From NCBI GenBank assembly GCA_024138015.1, contig JAMXBB010000002.1, positions 49,966,469-50,030,468 of the forward strand: a stretch of DNA of 64,000 nt. The letters run 5' to 3'. A model generated the notes under the pieces. The model worked only from the letters and a program-made list of their open reading frames with translations, was not told the origin of the DNA and did no database searches. Position numbers and translations under genes: made by a program. Origin of the DNA: Lumnitzera littorea (taxonomy: Eukaryota > Streptophyta > Magnoliopsida > Myrtales > Combretaceae). Shown piece by piece: positions 33,762-44,869 of the stretch (positions within the stretch are counted from its first letter, which is position 1; each line of letters begins with the position of its first letter).

Positions 33762-34811
33762 TGCAAAAATAATAGGAATGGGAGCCTAAGGCATTGATGT
33801 TACAGTTTTTAGTTTTTGAGTAATTGAGATCATTTTTTACTTGAGCTACTGTTTAATCTTTGAGAAGAGAGATTATTTAGTAAGATTCTATATCTCTAAT
33901 CTTTAAAGAAGTTTCAAGTGAAAAGGGACGATTGATTGAATATTTATAAACCCTTCGGTTCAATGATATCTATTGGATCATTTTAGTAATCGATAAATGA
34001 GATGAAGCTTGCCTATTCTTAAGGTTATATTCATAAGCTTGTCATCAGCTTTAGACCAGTAGTGCTCCTTATTGAATCCAAAAACTTGTTAGAGAGAGGT
34101 TATGGATAGATTGATTTAATAATCCTTATTTTAAGTTTATCAAGCTAAATTTCTCTAAGTCATTTCAAATACAATTAAACTATCACGCCCTAAAACTTAA
34201 AGGTAGTGACATTTTGCCACATGTATTACATATTAAGACTTCCAAAACCACCAAACCATATATATTATTCTTTTTCCAATTTCAATATTTAAAAATAGTT
34301 CGTTAATTATAATTGAAGAGAATAATTTTACTAAATGTTCATGAAAATAATACCATAAATCGTTCATAAATATCCAACAACTAGTCGTAATAATGCTATC
34401 TTAATGAACAAAAATGGGATGACCAAAGAATTTGGGTTTGTTATATCTACAATAATTCTATAAAAATTTGGGCCCAATGTCTTACGTAAAAAGGAAAGAG
34501 ACCAAGCCCTCCTCTCTTCTAATGCTAAAGTTGAAGCCAGCCTACAAGAATTTTATCGATATATTTAGGTAACAAAGCATTTTAAAGACTATAACTTAGT
34601 GGCTCTACAATAAATCACTTGGCTTAAAGGTTAAATTTATCTTATGGAGAACTCTAAATTATGGTCCGCCAACAGGTACTAAAATGTATATAATCAAACT
34701 AGATCAAACCTTTCCTTGCCTAAGATGTCAATACAATGATAAAAGCATAGAGTCAGCATCAATTAAATAAAAATAAAATGCTAGTAAATCAATTAGACGT
34801 ATCTTTCAAAG
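33762..34811. other. Noncoding sequence
   Basis: AT-rich. At 34187 the phrase ATCACGCCCTAAAAC resembles the start of many plant LTRs (TGTCACGCCC), but no matching end or internal region is visible. Confidence 0.45.
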
Positions 34812-35420
34812 TGTGAGACCCAAAATTTAGCAAATAGGGCCTAGGATGTATGTAAAATTCCTCCATTTAGGTTCGAATTTTCACGGTGGGCCTACAAAAA
34901 TTAGTCAAAAAACCCCATGAATTATGGTTCAAAAACGGAGTAATAAAATATTTATACAGCTAATATGCCAATTATGCCGATAAAATTCATTATTTACAGG
35001 AATCACAAGATTCAAGTTTTGAAAATTATTGAGTCTTAGAGACGAATCAAGGTATCTTATAAAATTAATAAATGACATGAAACGACACTTTACATATAAA
35101 AATAAGAACAGTAATAATGTAAGCCCTGCAAAATTAGCAAATAGGACTTAGCATTGGATTTTAGGGCAACTTCCTTCAATTAGGCTCAAAATTCCTGATT
35201 GATTAAAGGAAAAAAAAAAAGTGGAAGTGGCCCTACAAGTTCAAACTTTGGAAACAGAAAAATAAAATAATACTATAAGCTAAAAGTTAGAACTATTGTA
35301 TTTATATATTGTTTGTTGGAATTGAGAAAAAATCCAAGTTTCTAGACCTAACGGAATCTTAGAGATAATATGTAAAGAATAAAATTAACAAAACAATGTG
35401 AAATATAAATAAAAGTAATG
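34812..35420 (+). repeat. Diverged tandem duplication, two units of about 305 bp
   Basis: Unit 1 (34812-35117) and unit 2 (35118-35420) share in order GTGAGACCC/GTAAGCCCT, AAATTAGCAAATAGG, TCCTCCATTTAGG/TCCTTCAATTAGG, GGCCTACAA/GGCCCTACAA, AGTCTTAGAGA/AATCTTAGAGA and closing AT-rich text. The lengths are nearly equal. Identity is moderate, so the duplication is old. Function unknown. Confidence 0.5.
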
Positions 35421-35959
35421 TATAGTTAGTTACCAAATATATTTGGTATGTACAAGGTATAGTAGAAGATATATATAAATAAGATTAACAACAAACTTAA
35501 ATGTTCTATATATATGTATATATATATATCACTTCAATTAATTAAATAATTAGCAAAAACTGTGGATTGAAAACGTTGACCTTTGATGGTTTTGTTGAAA
35601 ACAATGGATAGAAACAATGGGCTTTTATAGTTTTTTCCCATGTTTTTCTCAGCATTTGGGTTAATATTTCTAAGTGGCCACTTGTAAATCATGAAACCCC
35701 TCACCGAGCACTATACAAACCGTAAATTACCTTCAATTCTGCTCTTTAGACACCCAACAATTAGGTAAAAATTTATGTGAATTTTTTAGGGTTTATAGAG
35801 GAATCTTAAAAAACAAAAAAAATAGAAAAAGGAAAAACTAGGTAATCATATGCAAAGTACGAGTTCCTAAGAAAGATGGCAACCTGACATAAAACGGCCA
35901 CAACACCTCAACGGTCTACTCATCACCCACCACTACCCATAAACCCTCTATTGCCGGTG
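35421..35959. other. Noncoding sequence
   Basis: AT-rich with a (TA)n run near 35510-35530 and a C-rich patch near 35880-35955 that resembles the transcribed part of some LTRs here. No gene seen. Confidence 0.45.
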
Positions 35960-35964
35960 GCTAT
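35960..35964 (+). repeat. Copia 3 target-site duplication, left copy
   Basis: GCTAT just before the LTR start; repeated at 42307-42311 after the 3' LTR. Confidence 0.75.
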
Positions 35965-36373
35965 TGTTTAGATATCTTATTTATAGAATTGACCATTTAG
36001 CAGTCTTATTTGTATAATTGACCGTTTAGTTGTCTTATTCATAGAATTTATTATTACTTAATAATAACAATTTAATTGTATCCTTTATGATATTTATTAT
36101 TACTTAATAATACATTTAATGGATATAAATAGTTCCTATTCTTACCCATTATGGTTATAGAAAAATTATTCATCAAAGTTTTGTAACATAAAGATAAAAA
36201 GGGTCAAGAAGAGAAATTATTTATATTAAAGATTATTACAACTTTTTGTTGTGATGAAAAGAGATTAATCAATCTTTAGCTTTAGTCAGGTATCTTATAT
36301 TGTGAAAATTGCCATGTTCAAAATCCTAATTCTATGTTTTATATTTTATCAAACTATAGAATTATATTTTACA
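35965..36373 (+). repeat. Copia 3 5' LTR (409 bp)
   Basis: Starts TGTTTAGATATC and ends TATTTTACA. TATAAATA lies at 36124-36131. Compared with the 3' LTR it lacks about 45 bp in the middle and some 35 bp near its start. Confidence 0.8.
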
Positions 36374-36375
36374 TG

Positions 36376-36387
36376 TGGTATTAGATC
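36376..36387 (+). promoter_or_regulatory. Copia 3 primer-binding site, degenerate
   Basis: TGGTATTAGATC, two bases from TGGTATCAGAGC, two bases after the LTR. Confidence 0.7.
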
Positions 36388-37640
36388 ATGCATTTTGAAC
36401 ATGTGATTTTCCAATCTTAAGGATTATGATTTGAGGAAAAACATAAATAACATGTAATATTCCTTATGGTAAAAGATTGAGATTCATTGAAATGAAAAAT
36501 ATTGATGTTGTACAATAATTTAATTTTATATTAAATTATTACCTTTATTTATCAACTACTTGATGTCATAAAGTTCAAATAAAAGAATTGATGCCGTTTG
36601 TATTTATAATATAGACATGTTGATTAACTCATTGTTGTATGGTTCATTGAGAAATTATATCCATATGTGTTTTTATTTCACTAGTTGGATGATGCATCGC
36701 TTTATTATTTTATTTTATCGAGGGGAACTTTTGGCCACACACTAAGAAGATGATTTTTTGTTTTTCTTGTAATTGTTTATGAGTTCTTTTTAGTGTTTCA
36801 TATTATGCATGCTTCCTGTTTTAAGGATTATGTGAATAGTCTTTTTATGACCTTAATTAGTTTTATATCAATTTTAACATGCTTCATAATGTTTATTTAT
36901 AATATTGGTGAGTTCTCAATTAGAACCAATTATTAGATAGGAAAAATTCATGAATGTAACTAGGATACATACTCAGCAAATTTATAAGATATTATTATCT
37001 CTTGGTTATATTATTCAAGTATTTATGTTTACAAAATAATACTAATTGCTCATTTTTATTTTTTCTTTTGCAAATCTTGTTTAGTATATTAGGATAAATT
37101 GAAATAAATATGTTTTCAAAGTGACCTCTATTATTTAGTTTATTTATGAAATTTATGGACATTAGGTTAAGGATTTGCATGAAATGTTTATAGTTTGTTG
37201 TCACCAAAATAGCAGACCTATGATGATGATTAGTATGTATTATGTGTAAAATTGTCATTTATTTAAAGAATTGATGAAATTCATGTTATTGAAATTAAAT
37301 GGATAAATTGACATTTACCCATTATTAGAACTTTAGAATTTACTTAAAGGTAAATTATCATTCTATGGTTAGTGAACATAATGTAAGTAAATTAGTACTC
37401 TGGTTAGATGTATTTGTATATCCAAAGATAACATATATATTTGGCTTAAAATATTTAATCACCTATATGTTATTTATGGCATTTACTTAATAATAAACTA
37501 TTATAGTTTCTACCTAAAGGAGAACTATAACATACTCTAATGATTTGTTTATCCGAATCTATTTTTGTTATCTAATGAGCAGTTATGTATCGATTGCAGT
37601 TATTTCACTTCATTTGCATGCTTCTTCTATTATATTGTTA
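36388..37640 (+). other. Copia 3 leader, no coding sequence seen
   Basis: About 1.25 kb of very AT-rich sequence between primer site and the first recognisable gag residues. The gag N-terminus may be hidden in the last part (QVNFHLGVLDLNLALLEK reads out near 37660). The rest is unexplained and could include an inserted small element. Confidence 0.5.
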
Positions 37641-38450
37641 AGCTTTTTTTAGTGGTGTGAACAAGTCAACTTTCATTTAGGTGTACTGGATCTTAACTTG
37701 GCACTATTGGAAAAAAGGCTTACTCCCATTAAAAATTTAAGTAGTGAGGAAGAAAAGTCTTATTATAAAGCATAGACACAATATAACAGATTAAGTTTAA
37801 TGTTTATACGAATGACTATTGCCAACAACATCAAGACTACTATTCCATAAACAAAAAGTGCTAAGAAATACCTTAAGTTTATAAAAGAAAGATTTTGTTA
37901 AGTAGATAAGTCACTTGTTGGTACTCTAATGGCAAAACTTACGACTATGAAGTTCACTAGGTTAAAGGATATGCAAGAGCATATAAATGAGATGACTAAT
38001 ATTGCAGCAAGGCTAAAGACCTTAGGAACGAGTGTAGAAGACTCCTTAGTGCAATTCATTCTTCATTTGTTGCCTCTTAAGTATGGACTATTCTAAATTA
38101 ACTATAACACCATTAAAGATAAATGGAATGTTAGTAAGTTATCTAGTATGTTCACTCAAGAGGAAGACGATTGAAAAAAATAAGGAAGTCACTCTGTCAA
38201 GCTTATAAGTCAAGGAGCTGGCAAAGGACTTAATGTGAGAGCTAACAAGTTTAAGAAGAAGAAAATATCTATTAAAGCTTCATAAGGTGATAAAAGGGAA
38301 CAAAAGACAAGCAAGTGTCATTTTTGTGATAAGATAGGACACTATTAAAGGGATTGCCTAAATCGTAAGGCTTGGTTCGAAAAGAAAGGTAACATTGGCG
38401 TTTATGTTTGTTTTGAGTCAAACTTAGCTAAAATTCCTAATAATACTTAG
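37641..38450 (+). pseudogene. Copia 3 gag
   Basis: Plus-strand frame, broken by stops: LDLNLALLEKRLTPIK, SYYKAWTQYNRLSLMFIRMTIANNIKT, SLVGTLMAKLTTMKFTRLKDMQEHINEMTNIAARL, LVQFILHLLPLKYG and INYNTIKDKWNVSKLSSM make up the UBN2-type gag. A knuckle CHFCDKIGHY follows at 38315-38345 and leads to the RDCLNRKAWFEKKG tail. It forms the particle coat in active relatives. Confidence 0.85.
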
Positions 38451-39840
38451 TGGCTTAATTTTGGTGCTACATCTCATATATCTAATGTGATGTAAGGATT
38501 CAGTATGATTCAAACTGTAAACCTAAATGAAAATTTTCTACTAATGGGAAATTGTATGAAGGCTCCTATTGAAGGCATAGGGACTTACCATTTGGTTCTG
38601 GTTATTGGTTATCATTTAGATTTATTCCAATCTCTTTATGTCCCTTTAGTTTCTAGAAACTTGATTTCTCTTTTAAAACTTGATGTTTTTAGGTTTTCAA
38701 TTAAATTTCGATATAGATGTTTCAGTTTGTTTAAGGATATTACTTTAATTGGTTTAAGCATTCTTTGTGATGGATTGCACAAATTGAAACTTGATAATGT
38801 TTTTATTGAATTAGAATTAAACGTAGCATACAGAAAGAAAATTCAACTTTCTTATGGCATAAGTGTTTAGGTCATATTTCCTAAGAAAGGTTGTAAATAT
38901 TAGCAAGGAATGACATTTTTCCAAATTTAGATTTTACTAACCTTAGAATATATGTAGATTGCATTAAGAGTAAGCAAACCACACATAGTAAGAAGAGTGC
39001 CTCAAGAAGCACCCATCTTCTTGAGATTGTACACCTTGATATTTGTAAGCCTTTTGATGTTTTATCTTTTGGTGGTGAAAAATATTTTATCACCTTTATT
39101 GATAATTTTTCACGTTATGGTTATATCTATTTACTAAATGAAAAATCTTAAGTAGTTGATGCTCTTGAGGTGTATGTTAAGGAAGTTGAAAGGCAATTAG
39201 ATAAAAAGGTGAAAGTCATGCGGTTTGATAGAGGTAGTGAATATTATGGAAGATATGATGAAATAAGACAATGTACAAGGTCATTTACGAAGTTTCTTGA
39301 GAAACATGGCATATATGTATAGTATACTATGATAGGCATACCTCAACAAAATGGGGTTATAGAAAGGCATAATTGGATGCTAACAGATATGATTAGGAGT
39401 ATGATGAGTAATTCCTTGTTATCTAAATCATTGTGGATGTATGATTGTAGTATATCTAGTAAATAGGGTTCCGAGTAAGATAGTTTCTAAAACTCCTTTT
39501 GAATTATGAACTGGATGGAAACCTAGTTTAAAACACCTCCATATTTGGGATTATCCTATAGAAGCACGTGTTTATAATCCACATGAAAGAAAATTAGATT
39601 CTTGAACGGTTAGTGGTTATTTTCTAAGATACCTAGAGAAATCCAAGAAGTACAGGTTTTACTATCCTAATCATAATCCAAGAATTATTGAAACTGATAA
39701 TGCTAGATTCATTGAAAATGGTGAAGTTAATAGGAGTGATCAAAGAGAAATTGTAGATATCAAAGAGATAAAAGTAGACATTCATCTACCCTTATGTATT
39801 CCTTCATCCACAAACACTCTAAGTGTGGTTCTAGTTATCG
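38451..39840 (+). pseudogene. Copia 3 protease and integrase
   Basis: Protease site reads WLNFGATSHISN (usual WLxDSGATSH, with the catalytic Asp-Ser replaced by Asn-Phe). GAG-pre-integrase is at 38505-38870. The integrase follows: EIVHLDICKPFDV with the first Asp, KYFITFIDNFSRYGYIYLL, VMRFDRGSEYYG with the second, GIPQQNGVIERHN with the Glu, then PFELWTGWKPSLKHLHIWG. Stops at about 38492, 38868, 39149 and 39320 and frameshifts. Confidence 0.8.
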
Positions 39841-40059
39841 AACAACAGTTAGACAATACGGAATAACAAATTGAATAATGAAACACCCCATGATGAAACT
39901 AACTTATGTATTCCTAATGATTACGTAGTCTATTTGCAAGAACATGATTTTGATATAGGAATTAACAAAGACCTGGTTTTATTTTCACAGGTCATAGAAA
40001 GTGCTGAGTCTGATAAATGAATTTGTGTTATGAAGGATTAGTTAAAATCTATGGAACAA

Positions 40060-40960
40060 AACCATGTCTAAGACCTCATTGAGTTGCCAAAGAATTATAA
40101 ATGAGTCGGCTATAAATGGTTCTATAAGACAAGCATGACTTAAGTGGCAATAGCGAACAATATAAAGGTAGACTTATTTCCAAGAGTTATACTCAAAAGG
40201 ATGGCATTAATTGTAAACATACCTTTTCACCAGTCTTAAAGAAAGACTCATTAAGGGTAATAATAACTTTGGTAGCTCATTATGATTTAGAGCTACCTCA
40301 AATGGATGTGAAAACAACCTTTCTTAATGGGGATATTTAGGAAGAAGTTTATATGGAATAACTTAAGGGTTTCTCAATTGAAGGAAAGGACCAGATGGTA
40401 AATAAACTTAAAAAGCCAATATATGGACTTAAGCAAGCCTCATGGCAATGGTATATTAAATTAAATGATACCATAATATCTTTTGGTTTTCAAGAAAACA
40501 TTGTTGAAAAATGTATTTACCAAAAGATTAGTAGGAGTAAATTTATATTTTTAGTCCTATATGTTGACGACATTTTACTTGTTGCTAACGATTTAGGCAT
40601 ATTACATGAGATTAAAGATTTTCTCTATAAAAATTTTGAGAGGAAATATATGAGAGAGGCATCTTATGTGATAGGAATAGAAATATTCCATGATAGATGA
40701 CAAGGATTGGGATTGTCTTAGAAAGCTTATATCAAAAGGATTTTAGAGAGATTCATATGGATAAATACTCAACTGGAATTATTCCAATTCAAAAGAGAAA
40801 TAAATTTAGTCTTTTACAATGTCTAAAGAGTGAAGTAGAATTTAAGGTAATGGAATCTATTCTATATGCTTCTATTGTAGTTAGTTTAATGTATGTACAA
40901 ACTTGCACAAGGCCAAACATCCGTTTTGTTGTTAGGATGTTATGTAGATATTAAAGTAAT
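40060..40960 (+). pseudogene. Copia 3 reverse transcriptase
   Basis: KWFYKTSMT, ITFVAHYDLELPQMDVKTTFLNGDI with the first Asp, KLKKPIYGLKQASWQWYIKLN and LVLYVDDILLVANDLG with YVDD at about 40560-40580, then REASYVIGIEI and SLMYVQTCTRPNIRFVVRML. An intact 101-residue frame covers the catalytic part; stops and frameshifts occur on both sides. Confidence 0.85.
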
Positions 40961-41430
40961 CTAGGAATTGATCATTGGAAAGCTGCAAAGAAAGTGTTGA
41001 GATATCTATAAAAAACAAAGAATTACATGCTCATGTATAGGAAATTCAATCAACTTGAAGTGATTAGATACACAGATTCAAACTTTGTTGGATGTTTTAA
41101 TAGTAGAAAATCTACTTATGGTTATTTGTTTCTTTTATTTGAAGGAGCAATCTCATGAAAAAGTGCTGAGCAATCTCATGAAAAAGTGCATTATGGCCGT
41201 AAAACTTTATTTCAAGACTTGGGGTTGTCCATACCGTTACCAAGCTACTAAAAATTTATCATGATAATTTAGCAGCGGTTCTCTCCTCTAAGAATGGAAA
41301 ATATTCAAGAGGTGCCAAACATATGGAATTAAAGTATTTTGCTGTTAAAGAGGAAGTTAGAAAACATAGAGTCTCCATTTAGCACATTAAGATAGATATG
41401 ATGCTAATGGATCCTTTATGAAAGAATGTG
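40961..41430 (+). pseudogene. Copia 3 RNase H
   Basis: IDHWKAAKKVLRYL precedes YTDSNFVGCFNSRKSTYGYLF with the first Asp (41070). The following KSAxxS segment is disrupted by a 23-bp tandem duplication (41145-41189). Later conserved pieces (NLAAV, YSRGAKHMELKYFAVKEEV) survive in shifted frames. Confidence 0.75.
41145..41189 (+). repeat. 23-bp tandem duplication in RNase H
   Basis: GAGCAATCTCATGAAAAAGTG is repeated back to back (units start at 41145 and 41168); 23 is not a multiple of three, so it shifts the frame. Confidence 0.85.
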
Positions 41431-41823
41431 TACAAAGAATGGGTCTTGGTTGTACTGATGAATGATGTTTATAGTAATTTAGACACTCTAACCTCAATAA
41501 TGTATGTTTTTGAAATACATTGATATCTCCTATTAATTATGAAGTATATAGATAATGTTTTATTTTTATAATAAGAAATATTATGAGGAAATTTGTGAAG
41601 ACCATGATAAATTTAAGTCATTTATAGACTTATTTTCAATAAGTTGCAAATATAGTAGTATATAGAAGGAAATATACTAATGAAATAGTGTATGATCACC
41701 ATAACTCATATCTAGCAAAGTATTGCAATAGGTAATTAAGTTGAATGAACTGGTTAGTTTTATTATGCACGCTTATAATAGTGCTATTAAGTATTAATGA
41801 TGTATATAGGCTAAGTGAGAGAA
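41431..41823 (+). other. Copia 3 3' untranslated region
   Basis: Noncoding AT-rich sequence ending in CTAAGTGAGAGAA, a degenerate form of the AAGTGGGAGA purine tract that precedes many plant copia LTRs. Confidence 0.5.
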
Positions 41824-42306
41824 TTTTGGAAATTCTTCAAATAATGTGGCCTAATAATGGAAAGATATTTTTATTTTTTAGATTTGACTGTTTAACGACC
41901 TTATTTATAGAATTGATCGTTTAGTTGCTTTGTTTATAGAATTGACTGTTATGGGATAACAATTTAATTATATCCCTTATGATATATATTATTACTTAAC
42001 AACATATTAAATCTAATCCATTCATTTGGGTACTTAGTAGATGTACTAAATTAAAGGTTAAATAGATATAAATAGGTCATCTTCTTACCTACTATGGTTA
42101 TAGAAAAATTATCCATCAAAATTTCATAACGTAAAGATAAAAAGGATAGAAACTATTTATACTAAAGATTATTGCTGCTTTCTGCTATGATTAAAAAAGA
42201 TTGATCAATCTTCAGTTTTAGGTATGTTTTGTAGTGAAAATTGTTATGTTCAAGATCCTAATTTTATGTTTTGTATTTTATCAAACCATAGAATTATTAT
42301 TTTACA
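41824..42306 (+). repeat. Copia 3 3' LTR
   Basis: Ends TATTTTACA as the 5' LTR does, with TATAAATA at 42067-42074. The start is taken after the purine tract (TTTTGGAAATTC, usual TGTTGGAA). The alignable start TGGAAAGATATT lies at 41858. Confidence 0.75.
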
Positions 42307-42311
42307 GCTAT
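42307..42311 (+). repeat. Copia 3 target-site duplication, right copy
   Basis: GCTAT, as at 35960-35964. Confidence 0.75.
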
Positions 42312-43373
42312 CGGATTGCATTGCACTAGTAAGTCCTATTTTTCATCCAAATTTTGTAGATTTGTTGAAAACATAGCAAATTGCATGCAAAAATTCTAAA
42401 AAATTTTATTCTGATGTTATTTTAGGTATATTTTCATGAAAAAAAAAATGTATTTTGATAAAAATCTTTCGTTTTATATACCACTTTTAAGTAATGTACA
42501 TTTTGAATTAATTTTCGATTTAGTTTTCAAAAACCCAAACAACATAGTTTCCCCTTCATTTTCTTTTAAAACCCCATAATATATGGATATTTCTTAGTAA
42601 AGAGTTTTTTTTTTTTTTTTTTTAAATAGCTTCTCATTTGTTTATCATTAATTTTTAGTTTCTAAAAAACTACTAAATTGGATTTTTTGAGAAATTGGCT
42701 ATTTTTCAAGGTTCTTTGATTAAATATAGTTTTAAGTCACTTCTTAGAATATTGCTTAATATGCAATAAGCTCTTGTTTAATTTTTTAGAGTAAAAGTGG
42801 TACGTTTCTTAAGAAACGGGCTTTCTGAAGTTGAAAATGCTAATTGCTTCTTAATTGTTTGTGTTTCTTTTCATGAATATGAAATTGACTATTTTTCTTT
42901 GAAAAACCTTATGACCAATAGGTAATATTGGATATAGTAGCCATTTGTCATGGATTTTTGTTCTATTTTTTTATGAATTTCAAGCAAAATGTGCATAGTT
43001 TTAAGTTAAGTAGCCAATTGATCAAATTATTGCCCTTTTATTATGAGTTTTCAAGCCATGAATGTTGATTTTGAAGGATTTTTTACTTGCTTAGTTTTGA
43101 ATGAAGTTGAAAAATGTATGAAATGTGGAGCTTTTGGTGACATAGAGAGATTTTGGGTGATAAGAAGTATTATAAAAGATTGGAATGAATTGATGAAAAG
43201 TAGAAGATAATGTAAAAACTCCCTTGATCAAGTCAATCATAAAATTATTGAAGTGGAAACTCTAGTAGATGGTCTTCAAGTTTGATACCCTTTAAATAGA
43301 AGATAGTAGAATTCTAATCATGGGGTGCCTTTTGTTGTAATGTGTAGGTCTTAGATAAGCAACTAAGAAGAGG
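42312..43373. other. Noncoding sequence
   Basis: AT-rich; a run of about 18 T at 42607-42624. No gene or element seen. Confidence 0.5.
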
Positions 43374-43445
43374 CTTGGGGGGTAGGTGCGGGTGGTGCGG
43401 GTGGGGGGAGGGGGATGGCGGTGGTGGTGGGGGTATGGGTGTTGG
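43374..43445 (+). repeat. G-rich tract
   Basis: About 70 bp on the plus strand with at least seven runs of three or more G separated by 1-12 bases, in otherwise AT-rich surroundings. It fits the G-quadruplex pattern. Apparent Pro/His-rich and Gly-rich reading frames across it are composition artefacts. Confidence 0.8.
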
Positions 43446-44160
43446 TGTTTTGAATTGGTTATTATTAAAATTAAAGGATTTTTTAATAAATTTTGCAAAT
43501 GATGAAACCTTTTTTTTTTTTTTTTTTTGCCATAAAAGTATTAGTACTATAACCAAATAATAAAATTGTATGAAAATAAAGGAGAAGGGAAAGAAGAATG
43601 AATGAATTGAATTGTAGTGTTTTGGCTTTAGGCTTATCGAACTCTTCTAGCTCCATCGTCGAGGAGTTGATATACCTCACTTGAGTGGTTTCATTATCCA
43701 TCTCAAAAGATCAATAAAAAAGTCTAAAAGATTACAATCACCAATTCCTCTGCTTTGACTCCCTTAGCCTAGTCTTTGGCTAAACTGAGATTTACAAAGA
43801 TACAAACAAATTTCTCAATAACAACAAATCTTAGCTCTCAAAAGATATAGTAAAGCATTTAGGAAATAATACAATTTGATCCTTTAGATGTAAGCACAAA
43901 AACATAATATAGAAATGGAAAAAAAAAAAGTAAGAGCAGCAATATCCACTGATTTTGCTAAAATATGGAGATTTCGAAAACTTCAATGCAAAACTCTCTA
44001 TGTTCTTTGTGTCCTCGATTTGAATGCTTTAGACTTATATATCCTACTTTGATAACGGTTAGAAATGAATGGATTTGGAAAGACTTCATTAAAAATCTAT
44101 TTGTACGACCATAGAGAGCATATATTCTTTTACGCTTGGTTTCCTCTCTTGATTTGCTGT
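43446..44160. other. Noncoding sequence
   Basis: Contains a T run at 43510-43529. No coding signal that I trust. Confidence 0.5.
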
Positions 44161-44831
44161 TGTAGAGGGTAGAAAATTACCATACAAATTATTAGGTTAA
44201 GCTCATTATTTATTTAGGCTTGACTTCATGAGCTAGGTGATAGGGTTTAAGGAGTTTGGTTTATCTTAGGATAATTCAAGGTGATTTGACTTAGTGGGCT
44301 TGGAAAAGGGATCGTTGGATCGATCTGTTCGCCTTTAACCTTTCTCAAGCAAGCTCATGCACTTATAAGGAAGGTTACTAGCCTTGGGCCCATTAGTTAG
44401 CTCACTCTGGATAACCATGAATCGAGAAAGCTCCATCTTATCTGTTGATCACTTAAATGATTCGATGGATGCCATCATGTCTAAGAGTCTATAAATACCT
44501 AGCATTTTCTCATCAGTTAGAACTCTTAGAGAGATCGGAGAAACAATATTCTATTGTGAAGACTTTAGTCTCTAAGATCAAACAAGCAATTCAGGCAAAA
44601 AATTGATCTTATTCGCTCAAGCCATAAGGTGAATGCTTGAGGTCTCCTAAGGCTGCCTTGTTTATCACTTGTGCATTTGAGACACTGAGATTGTCTATTC
44701 ATCCTCCTTACCTTATTCTCATCTAATTATCCCTTCAAGTGACAATCTCACTTCACTTTTTTGAAGTCACGTGTAGCGCGCTATGTACACAACACGTACG
44801 TGACTACTCTTATTGAACCTCTATATCTACA
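44161..44831 (+). repeat. 5' LTR of a Tat/Ogre-like gypsy element (element 4)
   Basis: Starts TGTAGAGGGTAG and ends CTCTATATCTACA, which are roughly inverted copies. A TATAAATA box is at 44490-44497. It is followed directly by a primer site and gag. Length 671 bp. No second copy is present in the window, so the element has lost its 3' LTR or that LTR was not recognised. Confidence 0.6.
44490..44497 (+). promoter_or_regulatory. TATA box of the element 4 LTR
   Basis: TATAAATA followed by CC, about 330 bp into the LTR. Confidence 0.55.
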
Positions 44832-44834
44832 TTT

Positions 44835-44852
44835 TGGTGACTTCATTAGGGA
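44835..44852 (+). promoter_or_regulatory. Primer-binding site, tRNA-Arg-like
   Basis: TGGTGACTTCATTAGGGA three bases after the LTR end resembles the TGGCGACTCC...TGGGGA primer site of Tat-clade elements; family knowledge, matched by eye. Confidence 0.55.
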
Positions 44853-44869
44853 AGAGTGATTGTAGAGAT

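Larger units (their letters stand above)
35965..42306 (+). mobile_element. Full-length decayed Ty1/copia element (copia 3)
   Basis: Plus-strand element with two LTRs, primer site, gag with CCHC knuckle, protease, integrase, RT and RNase H in copia order, and TSD GCTAT. 6.3 kb, longer than many copia elements because of an unusually long leader (about 36388-37640). Coding regions have dozens of stops and the LTRs differ by indels as well as substitutions, so it is older than the copia element at 9502. It is unrelated in sequence to that one. Confidence 0.9.

Noticed and set aside
34187..34201. LTR start (ATCACGCCCTAAAAC)
   Set aside because: No matching inverted end, TSD, primer site or second copy nearby.
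43292..43560. Pro/His-rich and Gly-rich reading frames on both strands
   Set aside because: Caused by the G-rich tract and adjacent T run; no domain or codon structure.
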